Shown: positions 30,251 to 42,113 of the stretch, in pieces
Layout: the number at the start of each line of letters is the position of its first letter
Numbering within the stretch: position 1 is the stretch's first letter
Assembly: GCA_037974665.1 (NCBI GenBank)
Contig: CM075778.1
Location: 13,753,001-13,817,000, forward strand
Origin: Ehretia macrophylla
Taxonomy: Eukaryota > Streptophyta > Magnoliopsida > Boraginales > Ehretiaceae
Length of the DNA: 64,000 nucleotides
Direction: 5' to 3'
Notes under the pieces: model-generated
The model's input: the letters and a program-made list of their open reading frames with translations, nothing else
The model's database searches: none
What the model was told of the DNA's origin: nothing
Position numbers and translations under genes: made by a program

Positions 30251-33200
30251 TGTAACGCCCCGATCCCTCACGAAACCGAAGGCTCTAATAGCCATGCTAA
30301 TCACAACCCAATTCCAACCCGGTCACAAAATTTAGGAAAAACAGATGGAGTTTCCCCTATTTATAGGACTAATCAAAAACCTGTAAGCAGCAAGTATAAC
30401 CACAATACAACACCCCAACTCCAATCGTCCCACTTTTCCCACTCTCAAGGTCATCTGAGCCTTAGACAAAAACATAACCACACGAGCATACAATCAAAAG
30501 ACAATAAAGTCTATCTTTAGCTATTACATGCCATTATTCTATCAAATCACATAAGTCTATAATTTAGTTTACAATTCAACAAGCCATACCAAAAATACTT
30601 ACAAGACCTCAAGGGTCTCAAAATAGAACATAAACATATCAAGTCCCATCATCACAAACAGCTCCTAATCACAGCAAGATAAGCAACCAATAACACGGCA
30701 CACAAAGTAGTTGTTCTAACTGCACCGAAACATGTTAAAACGAGGAATAAGTAACCAAAATTACCCAGTGAGGGAGGTGATGCAGCATACCGAGCATGCA
30801 ACATGTTATGCAACAAAGATAGCCATATATATAACACAAAGTAACAAGACTAGATAGACAAGTATTTAACCACATATAAAAAGGATACCGTTCCACTTTG
30901 TCTTCAATCACGAGCCACGAGCCAAGATCTTCAAGCAAGTGCCGACAAACCCCTTATTCCTCCAAATGGGATACTCTGGATGTACCCCGATCCTACGACC
31001 ATTTCTCCTGAGGTAGGTCCATATGCCCCAACGAGGTGAACCATACCTCTGGGTAGTGGAGTATACTCAGCGAGAGAAAGAGAATAGGCACCATAGTAGT
31101 CGAGGGAGCACGACAAGCTCGATGCTGCATGTATTTCTCGACGCTACCATGTCCGAAAAGGTTGCGCAACCTCGAGTCAAGATCACGAAAGCCGAGCAAC
31201 ATGTACCGGATAATTTACAAGTAATATAGGCAAGATAACAATATAAGCTAAATAACTAACATTTATAGCATGGGCATTATCCAACAAAATTTATATACAA
31301 CAGAGCAATGCAAATAAGATGCAACTCCCTCACCTTATTACAACCAAACCAGTGAGAATCTAGCCAAGGATATAAGGACTAGCGCCAATTTATTCTCAAC
31401 ATCTTGGACTAGCTCAAAGAATCAAATCCTATCATGTAGTAAACACATACTTATCACAAGAAATCTTATAGATGTCACCCACAGTCAATGCACTAAAGTT
31501 CACATCACATAATCAATTTAGCAACACAACAGGATACAGTCACACATTAAACAAGTAATCATGCCAACTGATTTAGAAACTTCCCCCAGAAGGATAAACA
31601 TACTATGCAACCCATTTGAACTCTTAGCTAAGCAATTAAAGGCTCTTTACCAGTCACAATCATAACCTTACACATATAATACAATTAACATGCAATATAA
31701 CCAATCTAAACTAAATATAATTGTTTTTATCCAATCTTTAACAAGTAACACGTACTTCAACTTACAAACTTCTCTAAATAGATGAACATGCTATACAGGA
31801 ACAATTAAACACTTATCCAATCAATTAATGAGTCAATTAACAACAATTATCAACATGGTTCATAACTAGTTTCTTTAGTCCTCTTTCAAGTTCATACTAC
31901 ACTAAAGTCATGCAAACCAAATAACTTAATTCACAAAACTTTACTACTATGATACGTACACTACACAAAGGCATATAAACATTTAATTACTCAATTATAA
32001 AGCAATTATCATGAAATTAACTATGCGAACACAAAGGGTTCAATATTATACCTTTCCCAACACTTTACCACAAGCTCACACATGCCTCAAAACTGCATTT
32101 AAATACTCTAGAAACAACTATAAGGTAATACAAGTACTAAAGCAATTAATTCATTCATTTCTCCTTTGTTCAACTAGGCTATTTAGCTTCCTACCGGAAT
32201 TCAAGGATCAAGTTAAGCTAGCTAACCATCCTACTAATCTAAGGATACCTAAATACCTCATTTAGAACCTCCAAATCATAACCGAGAGCACAAGTACACG
32301 AAAACACAGAAAATTCCTCTTTATGGGTTTACACTACAAGTACCAATTTCAGAACCCAAACAAGCGAAACGAAGGCACTTCTAAGGCTTCAATACTTAAT
32401 AAAGACTAGCCATAATCTCGAAACGTGCCCGGATTCGAGTTAACCCCGAAACCCCTGATTAAAGTAGGCTATTTTGATCAAATTATCCAATTTTTGTGCA
32501 TAGCAAGCGCAACTAACATTTTTTTCACGCTCATGGACCTAATTAGCAACTACTAGAAGCTTCAAATTGAATTAAATTGTAATTTTTTCAGAAACCTAAG
32601 TTTGGCACTATTCATCATCTTCCTCATGTAGATTCTTGCTAAAAACTTAGTTTCAAACTATACCAATGCATACACAGGGTCTCTAGCATGTAATAATACT
32701 ATATAGAACAAGAAACAAACAACTTATGACATAGAACAAGCAAAATCCGAAAACTCAAAATCATGGCATAAACTTTAAGTAGCTAAAAGATGAAACTCTC
32801 TTACCAAATTAGAGATGTAGGAGCAAATGAGAAGCTTGTTGGTGGTTTGAAATCCTTTGGAAGAGCTTGGAAGATCAAATTGAGCAAAATTTGTAAAAAA
32901 AAATACTATTCCCGTAATAGGCTTTTGGCTAATTTTTTTGGCATTTTGGCTTATTTTGAGTATTTTTTTAGCTATTATATGTATATAATAAATGATGTAT
33001 GGGTAGATGGATTTAGTTGTGGGTCAAATTGTATGCAAATGGATCAAGTTTTATGGCAAATGGGTCAAGTATTCTAAGTGAAAAAATGCTAAAAATTGAT
33101 AAAAAATTTCACTATTCATTACGTTCACTTACAAATTTTTTCATGTTCATCCCGATATGCTATGCACGCAAACTCATTGGATGTATGCATCTAAAATAAC

Positions 33201-33287
33201 AAGTATTAAGGGAAAAATATGAAATTCAGAAAAAGAAACAGAAAAATTTTTATGTTTGGACTCGGGTTTTTTAAACAATTAATGGTT
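30251..33287 (-). repeat. Element B 5' LTR, 3'-on-plus end deleted
   Basis: Collinear with 25211-28244 and has the intact palindrome GGTTGCGCAACC at 31160-31171. It ends abruptly at about 33285-33288, where sequence changes to the middle of an element C LTR. Confidence 0.88.
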
Positions 33288-35207
33288 AACTTTATACATA
33301 TTCTAATCCAATAAAATAGCCTAAACATGCATTAACCACACAATATTCATTATAATACAAAGCAATAATCAATTAAAATGCCAAGTAATATGAATCCCTC
33401 ACCTCATGAAGCCACGAACTCTTTAAATCTTCTCCCCTTGCACAACACTAGCAATATAAATAAGGAAATAATCATATACAATCTACGCAACTATACATTT
33501 ACAAATCAAAACTAGATAACTATTAATTTCCAGAATCTCTTCAAACATTTATATTTTAATACAACCACACTTAACAACAAGGGCCCCTTAGTCCAATTCA
33601 AGCTAATATTAAACCAAAATCATGTAAACCACAATCCAACCATTCTATTATCCCAAGAACACTCTATGAACTCCTTTTCAACCAAGGAAATCCACTTTTA
33701 GCCATTTCTACCACAAAAGCCCTTTACACCCCATAACTATAAAACTTGCCATATAACCATGGAGATACATTTAAAGAATCCTATACACTTCACATTCACT
33801 TACGGACCATAACCAAGTTATCCAAAGCATCCATATACATTTACAGACTAATATCACCAAGATAGTCGGTTCTTTACACTCAATCAACCATATCTAATTC
33901 TGAGCCATATTCCAACAATTCCAAACATCAATTTAGTCATTCTAAAACATATGACACCCAATGCAAGCACCAAAACCATCAATTAAACCAAAGTCACAAA
34001 ACTTAATAAAAACACTATTCTATTGGTACACACAAGCCACATACCTTACCCAAACCACAGGAACTCACAATCCAACTATACTAATCCCACAAGGACACTT
34101 TATGATCCCTCTAAATGCAAAGAAACCCCGATTCAGACCACATCTATCGATAAACTTCGATTGGCCCCTTAGCACGTTTGAACTACAACTACATTAACCG
34201 AACATCCAATCAACGTCATAAACGCACTACACTTATTTCCTAGCATATATAAGGCTACACGACTACTCAAAACTAGCTCGATCAACACTTTGGTCAAACA
34301 ACCCCTTTATAAACCAAGACAATTTAGCTCATCTATTCAAGTTTCATTCAATCCAAACACATTTAATCACCAACTTAGGTTTACTAGCACCCATAGCACC
34401 TTTAGATATCATCAATTCAAGCTCATAACACAAAATTAACCAAAACCCCAAAAGTTACTATTCATCTTCGTCTTTAAATGTCCATCCACCATATTCAACC
34501 ATTCAAATTGCTATCCAACCACAAAAGAGTGTTCTATGATCATAAATAAGAGTAATTGAAGCATAAACAAGCATATACAAACGATATATTAACAAATCAC
34601 AAAATTAAAATTTAGAAGCAAAATATTCATATGCAAGAAATATAGATGAAATCCTCACCAAATCAAGGCTAGGCAAGCAAGGTAGAAGTTTTTGGATGAA
34701 TTGAAACCACTCAAACAAGCTCGAGATCAAACCATGAATAATTGAAGTTTTCTTCCTTTTTTCTCTTCTTTTTTCTCTATGGCCGATTCATCTCTTTGCT
34801 TCTTTTTTTTAGGTTGTTTTCTTTTACTTTTTGTATGTATATATGTGTATATAGATATAATATGGGTTGGATTGTTGGGTTTGGGCATGGGTTTGGTTTA
34901 CAAGAAATGGATTTAATTGATTATTTTGGCCAAAAATGTTTATTGGATGCCACTATTCATGCGAGTAAAAAATATTTTTATAACTCACACACCCAATATG
35001 CTATGCTCGTAATTCTATTTTTCTCATGCCTTTTAAATGTCAAGTATCATGAAAAAAAATGTAAAAATCGAAAAACAAAATAGTCGAAAATACAAGTGAA
35101 TAGTAATTATACTTAAAAAGCTATAAACTTAATGTATACACATTAATTAGCACACAATCTTATGTAAACAAATGTTATGCACTATCTACTAAGTTTGGGG
35201 TGTCACA
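33288..35207 (-). repeat. Element C 3' LTR, first about 1.1 kb missing
   Basis: Matches 37287-37437 and then 37438-38075 of the right LTR. It has an additional about 1.1 kb (roughly 33430-34537) absent from the right copy. It ends GGGGTGTCACA. The complete ancestral LTR was therefore about 3 kb, similar to B. Confidence 0.82.
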
Positions 35208-36183
35208 CTCTTCCCTCCTTCAAACAATTGCATCCACACAATTCTTCTTTATAAAAGAATGCCACATCAAACTATAGCATCCCTGACCCAAGTTCTCTGA
35301 TGAAGCGCTGAAGCTCAAACTTGATGGCTCATTACCAGTTGCTGAGTGAGAGTACCACGCAAGAATTCCAATAGGAAACCCTAAAAGATCACCAAGAATG
35401 CCTTAGGATAATCCTCAAAAAGGAGGCCAAATAAAGGCTCCAATAAAGATAATATATAGAAGTCTAGATGAGAACCCCACTAAATATGAATACCATATAA
35501 ATTTTCCTATCAAAAGTGCCGAGAAAATACCAATGAGAAGTCCGTTTATAAATGTCATAGTTAGACTGAGTAGAAGCTCGATAATAATTCTGCATACGAA
35601 TACCAACAAGAACATCGGAGAAATACCATTGTCAAATAAGAGTACTACCAAGAATCCCAATAAAATACTGAAAAGAATACCATTTATGAAATCCCACGGT
35701 TGCTCCTCGAAGTACTTCTTGTTAATCACTGATATAAATTATAGTCGGCTCTGCTGGTCCACATCTTCAAAAAACCCACTTCTGGCCATCTCTATAGGGG
35801 AGAGTTTACTTACCAATTCACAAGTAATGTATGCATGCAGTGAAAGCATATTAAGTATATATATTAACAAATACATTACATAGAGGCACTCGTAGTCACA
35901 TAGGTGCACATTTAACATGTTCTTAATATTTCATACAAGTAATTCACCCAGAAAAACATTTTCATACAAGTCACACATATTCACATAGTTATACATACCA
36001 CACAATCTTCCTATTTCACGCAAATATAACACATAAGAACACATTTTCACTCAAGCAAACACAAGCCCACATGCAAGCACATACTTATTCAAAACACACT
36101 TCACATGCACACACTCAAAGTTCGCTACCCAACAGACCGAAGACCCTGTCCCGGCTGAGAGCTAACTAAGCTCTGATACTACC
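35208..36183 (-). other. Element C internal region with quasi-periodic repeats and a hydrophobic ORF
   Basis: 35330-35740 holds GGTATT/GGTACT-type words on the minus strand about every 20-35 bp. An ORF at 35415-35729 (104 codons) is very hydrophobic (FINGILFSILLGF, then GLLIGIFSALLIG), with similar blocks repeating. The repeats, rather than selection for a membrane protein, explain this composition. The remainder to 36183 is AT-rich leader-like sequence. Confidence 0.65.
36170..36181 (-). promoter_or_regulatory. Element C primer-binding site
   Basis: On the minus strand TAGTATCAGAGC, two bases inside the 5' LTR, matches the tRNA-Met type primer site with one substitution. Confidence 0.8.
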
Positions 36184-38075
36184 TGTAACACCCCGATCCC
36201 TCATAAGACCGGACCACAGATCTAAAACCCAAGGTCACGAAAAATAAGGGAAAACGAACGAAGTTTTTCCTGTTTATAGGACTAACCGGTTACTTGTAAA
36301 CAGAAGAAATAGCCATAAAGACAATAAACCAACTTCTAGAATAAACCCCATCCGTCAAAATCTTAACTTCCTTCAAACCTTAAGGCCATCTAAGCCTTCA
36401 TACTAGCAAGATAAAACATACAATTATGCATTCTCATAAGCTGATGAAATTCTATGTTATAGAAACCGCTTATCTTATCACTATAATCTTATCCATCTAA
36501 CTTTCTTAGATTTTAAGTCAACCAACCATCTTTACCTTAACCATACAAGCATGCAAGACAACTAGGCAATAAAATAGAACTTTAAAGTTATTACAAGCCA
36601 ATAACACTTCGAAACTTTAATACAATCTCCCACGACACAACACAAATACATATAAGACCTCTTCGATCACAAATTAGAATACAAGACAAGCTTTACAATC
36701 TTTTTACATAAATTCACATATGATACCACTAACTAAACCTAACACCACTCAAGATGCCCCCGAGCCTTCTATTCCTCAAACTCCGAAGGAACCAAACCTG
36801 AAATGGTTGAAAGAATGAGTGAACAACACAGTTGCTCAGTGAGGGAGGGGAAAACAGATATCCGGGGAGTTTTGAAAACCTTTCGTGCAACGCAACAGTT
36901 TAACACAAGAAAATAGTAACGAAGCAATACAAAGCAATTAAGCAATTTAATACTACACATACTGAGATGATATGATTTCGATAATCCCCAAACACTCCAA
37001 AGTCTCCATCACAGTCATCCCCAAACACTCCATGTTCTCCATCATAGTCACATAACCCAGTCATTCCATAATAATGTCGGCATAACCTTGATCACTCCAA
37101 TAGGTGGCAGCGGAGGTATACCGGTAAACCCAATGCCGCCCAGAGTTCCCCGACACTACCATGCCCAAATGGTTGCGCAACTACGATATCGATAACGATT
37201 ATAATTACACAATTTAAACAATATATAAAGCGATAAGCACATAATGAGGACAAAAAAAAGAGGTTGTCCTCTCACATAAACAATTGCAATCAATATAACT
37301 TTACACATATTCTAATCCAATAAAATAGTTCAAACATGCATTAACCACACAATATTCATTATAATACAAAGTAATAATCAATTAAAATGCCAAGTAATAT
37401 GAACCCCTTACCTTATGAAGCCACAAACTCTTTCAATCATAAATAAGAGTAATTGAAGCACAAACAAGCATATACAAGCAAATATATTAACAAATCACAA
37501 AATTAAAGTTTAGAAGCAAAATATTCATATGCAAGAAATAAAGATGAAATCCTCACCAAATCAAGGCTAGGCAAGTAAGGTAGAAGTTTTTGGATGAATT
37601 GAAACCACTCAAACAAGCTCAAGATCAAACCATGAATAATTGAAGTTTTCATCCTTTTTTCTCTTCTTTTTTCTCTATGGCCGATTGGCCTCTTTGCCTT
37701 TTTTTTGGGTTGTTTTCTTTTGTTTTTTGTATGTATATATATGTATATAGATATAATATGGGTTGAGTTGTTGGGTTTGGTTTAAAAGAAATGGGTTGAG
37801 TTGATTATTTTGGCTAAAAATGTTTATCATGCGAGTAAAAAATATTTTATAACTTACACACCCGATATGCTATGCTCATAATTCTATTTTTCTCATGCCT
37901 CCTAAATGTCAAGTATCATGAGAAAGATGTAAAAACTGGAAAACAAAATAGTCGAAAATATAAGTGAATAGTAACTATACTTAAAAAGCTATAAATTTAA
38001 TGTATACAAACTAATTAGCACACAATCTTATGCAAACAGATGTTATGCACTATCTACTAGGTTTGGGGCATCACA
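36184..38075 (-). repeat. Element C 5' LTR with internal deletion
   Basis: Starts TGTAACACCCC and ends GGGGCATCACA. Has CAGTGAGGGAGG near 36836 and GGTTGCGCAAC at 37171-37181. About 1.1 kb present in the left LTR is missing at about 37437. Hence each C LTR lacks a different part. Confidence 0.85.
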
Positions 38076-38225
38076 CTGTATGCCAAATCTTACTAGTATC
38101 TTCTCAATTTATGAAACTTGAGAAAAAACTAGTGTTACAACTTTGTGATCGCGCAGAAGCTTAATGCCTAGGACGCAACTCGCTTCTCCCAAGTCTTTCA
38201 TCTAGAATTAAGAATACATCCAAAC

Positions 38226-38740
38226 CTAAATGGATGACAACATCCTTACACCATTCCCAATGAGCAGAATGTCATCCACATTTGAGACCAAGAATGCTGC
38301 AACATTCCCATCCAACTTACCATACATACAGGGCTCACTAACACCTTGATCAAGAAGTTTGTTCAAATCTAATACTGCATGCCTTGGATGTTTGCTTAAG
38401 TCCATCAATGGACTTCTTAAACTTGCATATGTTTGACCTTAAGCAATATACCCATCTGGTTGCATCATATTGATATACTTGCCAAGACTTCCGTTAAGAA
38501 AAGTTATCTTGACAATCAATTTTCCATATCTCGTAGTCAAACGATAGCTTAGAGTGGCTTGATGGATTCTATCATAGCTGATGGGACAAAGGTTTCCTCA
38601 TAGTCGAACCCTTTTTTCTGAGTGTACCTTTTCGCTACAAGCTTTTGCTTTGAAGGTTTCACCTTCCCATCCATCATACTTTTCTTCTTGTAAATCCACC
38701 TATGCCCTATGGGTTTAATTTTTTTAGGCGATGGCTCAAG
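38226..38740 (-). pseudogene. Copia-3 reverse transcriptase remnant
   Basis: In broken frames the minus strand shows the copia RT order: HRWIYKKK, FDYEETFVPSAMI, ITFLNGSL, then SEPCMYGKLDGN and VDDILLIGN. Multiple stops and small indels; the Tyr of YVDD is replaced (NVDD). Confidence 0.8.
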
Positions 38741-39862
38741 ATACCAAAATCTGATAAAAGCACTTGACTCAATTTTAGATTCTATTGCTAGGTGTCATTT
38801 GTCTGCATTCACATCGGATGTGATATTTCTTGGGATCCACTTCCTGATCATCAGTATCTGTTTGGTAAAACTCTTCAAAGTATTCATCAGGTAGCTTGGA
38901 TTTCCTCCTACTACAACACGGCTCTGTCTATAAGCTAAAGTCACGTTGTTATACTTACCCAGCGTTGTTGTGGGATCTGGTGATATTGAGGATCCTGGTG
39001 GGACTTCCTCTAATGCGATCTCTGAGTCTAGTCACAGATGATTTATACAACTTTTCCCTAGGTATTTGACCCCTAGAGGTTGTAAGCTTATCCATCCTTG
39101 TACCTTTTGAATATAAAATAGCACATATTTGATCTAGATTCCAACTGTCATTCAGTTCATAATCTAGACAATCTCATACATGGACATATTTCTACATTCA
39201 TTAATCTAGGGATATCCTATGGACTGATATAGACAAAACTAGATTTAGTATGTGTGCTTCTATTTAACAATATATTCTCAAAAAGATGTTGGTAACTTGA
39301 TTCATCATGAATCTTACCAAATCTCAAAGAGAGTGCAAATTTCTCCTTTCTGGTACATCATTCTAGTAGGAATCTTGGTGTGCAGTGATCAGGCACAATT
39401 TATTGTGTGACAGCTAGTTGTTAAACCAGGATTTCATACAATTGTGTATACCTAATATATTTGTCTTTTGTACCTTAGAGGTGTGACCTGGTTCAAGATC
39501 CAATGGGTCCAGGGACCTATTCTTGACCAATTCTCTAAAGTTTGTTTAGATTAACCTAAACACAAATGACACAAAAAATTGGTAGAAGAAAAACTTCTCT
39601 TTATGTACTTGACTATATCAACTCAGTGTTATGCAGTGATATTATAAAAAATAATTGATAAATAAACTATTTGCATATTTTTCCCAAAAACATGGATCCA
39701 TTCAAAAATTGAACATCCAGATTAACTATTGCGATACCGAAAACAAAGTTCATCGCAAAACAGAAAAAAAAAACTTGTAAAACATTATTCAAAGACTATA
39801 TATTTCTAAAATAAAATAACATCTCCTACTGCATATGCCCACATGCTGGTCCTTATGCTTTT

Positions 39863-40830
39863 TTACAATTCAGAATCTCCCCTAAATAATCTTCCTGGTT
39901 TTTGAAACCTTTGCAAAGAATTGCAGTCAACATTAGTGGTGCATGAGTCTATTATCCACAAGGAAGTAGAATCTACTACTAAAAAGGTTTCAACTAGAAA
40001 GAAAATAGAGGTACATGTCTTGCCTTTGGCTAGGTACTTGAGGTATGATCTTCTTCCAATGCCTGACACGGAGTCACACTTGAAGCAGTTTTCTCGGGGC
40101 TTATCACCATCATTCTTTTACTCTTTATGCCTATCTCATGCTTCTGCTGCTTACCCTTCTTTTTGATATTCTTGCTGTTAAGGGAAAGACAAAAAGACGA
40201 AGACTGAGTAAGATTCACATAGTCGTAGGGTTTCAGAGTGGTCTCTACTGCCTGTAGCTTCTCCATCACATATGATAGGCCCATATCTATCTTGCCCTCA
40301 CAATAGCGGAGCTTGAAATGAGCAAAGGATTCAGGTAGAGTTTCCAGTATCATTTCCACTTGGCTTCGGTCATCAAATTGCGCACCAAGGACTCTGGCTG
40401 CATCTAGGTATTCTGCTATCCTAAGCACATGCTCTATGACGGATGTCCCTTCAGCCATCTTAACGCTTATGATAGCTCTAATAGCAGCTTGCTAAGCCGA
40501 CTTGCTATTTTCAGCAAATGTACTTTCCAAGTAGCTCATGATATCTTTAGCAGTTTTCATCCCTTCAATCTAGACCTGGAGAACTTTTGACATGGAAGAT
40601 ATCATGTAGAACCTAGCCATGTTATCGACTCTCTTCCATTCTCTTTCAAAAGTCCGCTCTTCCAAAGTTGACTTAGGGGTAATAACAAGGCAGGATTGAA
40701 ATAGAACACGGTCATAACCTCTGGCAGTGAGTATCATAACCAAATTTCTTTTCTAGTCATAAAAATTTGAGCCAATTAACTCGTTCTCAAGTAGAATAAT
40801 GATAGGTGGAATAGAAGAACCAACTGATAT
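39863..40830 (-). pseudogene. Copia-3 gag remnant (UBN2-type)
   Basis: The minus strand reads NELIGSNFYD-stop-KRNLV near 40760 (relatives have Trp at the stop). It continues with VIEHVLRIAEYLDAARVLG, VEMILETLPESF and LSYVMEKLQAVET in an open stretch at 40458-40030. A broken zinc knuckle follows. Confidence 0.82.
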
Positions 40831-41479
40831 ATCTGGATATTTACAAACAGTTTAGTCAATCCAATGAGCTATCTGATATGTATGCAAATGAATGACTATT
40901 AAAGGAAAGTAAACATTCATACTTTTGACATCAAATATCTAAATTTTGTAGTTAAATCCTTAAACTACTTAGATGTCTCAGTGTCTTAATCCTATTCATA
41001 ATATTCTACCAAAGGGATAGTCATATTGCAGTTTTGATTAAGTTAAGTTACACTTATTTGAAATATCATTAGCTGGATAGACACTACCCAATGACACTTC
41101 AATCACTGATTAAAGTTTGGCTTTGTTAGAGAAATGACAAGAACTCCGAAGGGATGATACAATTCTTTAATGTCAAGTAATCAACCATTTTTCCATGAGC
41201 CTTTTCACTTAAAATATTCTTAATTTGAGCTTACCGAAGGGCAATTAACCCAAATCAATATTTTATGAAGTGATCCATGACGAAAATCCCACCGAAAGGA
41301 TGGTTGCTCCCGTCAACACCTCGATTGAAAACTCATTTTAATCTATTCTTGCTAAGTCTTAGTAAAGAGACTACCTTCCAAAGGGAATGGCCCACACACA
41401 GGTGAGCTCAGAATAACTCCCACTATTAGCATAAACAAAAATGGAAATTCTTAGGATTCTTTCCAAAATCCTTCCCCCA

Positions 41480-41484
41480 CTTGA
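41480..41484. repeat. Copia-4 target-site duplication CTTGA, left copy
   Basis: CTTGA precedes the left terminus TGTAAGAATA and occurs again at 46823-46827 after the right terminus. Five bp is normal for copia. Confidence 0.92.
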
Positions 41485-42085
41485 TGTAAGAATATAACCA
41501 ATTTCCCAGAAACGTCTTAACAACAATCAAGTAGAAAGACAACACTACTCGTTATAACAATTAAATATAACACTTACAAGATAATTGTCCCACCGTGCGC
41601 TCTCAAGATTAGAGCTTCAATGGCTTCTGGACTTACAAGAAGAATACAAGAAAGAAAGACTAACTTAGGATTGTGTTTGGAGTTGTGTTGTGGATAAAAT
41701 GATGAACTAATGCATGCCTATTTATAGAATTCAGTTAGCCCGCCACATGAGACTTTCCTATCAAACATTTCAATCTTGGTTGGCTTTACCAACCATGTTC
41801 AAAGTATTAGCCACCCATATTTATCACACGGGTGGCTATAATTAACCACATGGGTGGCTAGCATCCAAGTCAACTTCTAGGAAGTTTCCTTTGATCAAGT
41901 TGGCTAACTTTAGCATTGTATCATCCCAACGTCATCTTAGGTAATTCCAAATTTCCGAACTTCTTTCTTGTAGCCATCGCGATCTCTTTTGACCTCATCG
42001 AAGTTTAAGTCGGAATCATTAATTTATGCTACCATATAATTAACGATACTTATTATGAAGAGGTGGATGTTGACATATATCAACA
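41485..42085 (-). repeat. Copia-4 3' LTR
   Basis: Read in element orientation it begins TGTTGATATATGTCAACA, itself an inverted repeat, and ends TTCTTACA. A TATAAATA box lies at 41719-41726 (minus strand). Two short hairpins (GGTTGG/CCAACC near 41780, AGCCACCC/GGGTGGCT near 41810-41860) lie upstream of it in element orientation. Confidence 0.95.
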
Positions 42086-42104
42086 CCCCCTCTCAATGTT
42101 CACC
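42086..42104 (-). promoter_or_regulatory. Copia-4 polypurine tract
   Basis: On the minus strand ATTGAGAGGGGG directly precedes the 3' LTR; it primes plus-strand synthesis. Confidence 0.88.
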
Positions 42105-42113
42105 TCATGTTGA

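Larger units (their letters stand above)
25211..33287 (-). mobile_element. Element B: large non-autonomous LTR element, right LTR truncated
   Basis: The left LTR (25211-28488) and right LTR (30251-about 33287) are over 3 kb each and clearly homologous throughout. The internal part is only about 1.76 kb and has no gag-pol. Primer site TGGTATCAGAG and polypurine tract AGGAGGGGAGGA are present. Their positions put the 5' LTR on the right, as in gypsy-A. The right LTR lacks its last about 200-250 bp and is fused to element C. Long LTRs around a short non-coding core fit a LARD/TRIM-like non-autonomous derivative needing enzymes from a relative such as gypsy-A. Confidence 0.85.
33288..38075 (-). 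mobile_element. Element C: second non-autonomous LTR element, left LTR truncated
   Basis: Left LTR 33288-35207 (incomplete), internal 35208-36183 (under 1 kb), right LTR 36184-38075. The internal region has no gag-pol. The primer site and polypurine tract (GGAGGGAAGAG) place it on the minus strand. It is related to B in the internal repeats, the motifs near the primer site and the LTR palindrome, but is clearly a different subfamily. Confidence 0.82.
38080..41480 (-). mobile_element. Copia-3 retrotransposon fragment, highly decayed
   Basis: A Ty1/copia remnant on the minus strand, with gag at the right and part of the RT at the left. RNase H and the 3' LTR are missing where it meets element C. 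Only traces of protease (LWIIDSCTTNVDC near 39950) are visible. The 41000-41480 part reads as leader or LTR sequence. Copia-4 inserted at its right edge (TSD CTTGA). Confidence 0.8.

Noticed and set aside
35415-35729. New 104-aa membrane protein
   Set aside because: Hydrophobicity follows from the GGTATT-type repeats. The frame lies inside a non-autonomous element and is not clearly kept in element B. Retained only as a finding on the repeats.
13296-38075. CRISPR-like or satellite array from the repeated TGTAACGCCCC sequences
   Set aside because: The repeats are LTR termini spaced by kilobases and paired by element; CRISPR arrays are not expected in a plant nucleus.
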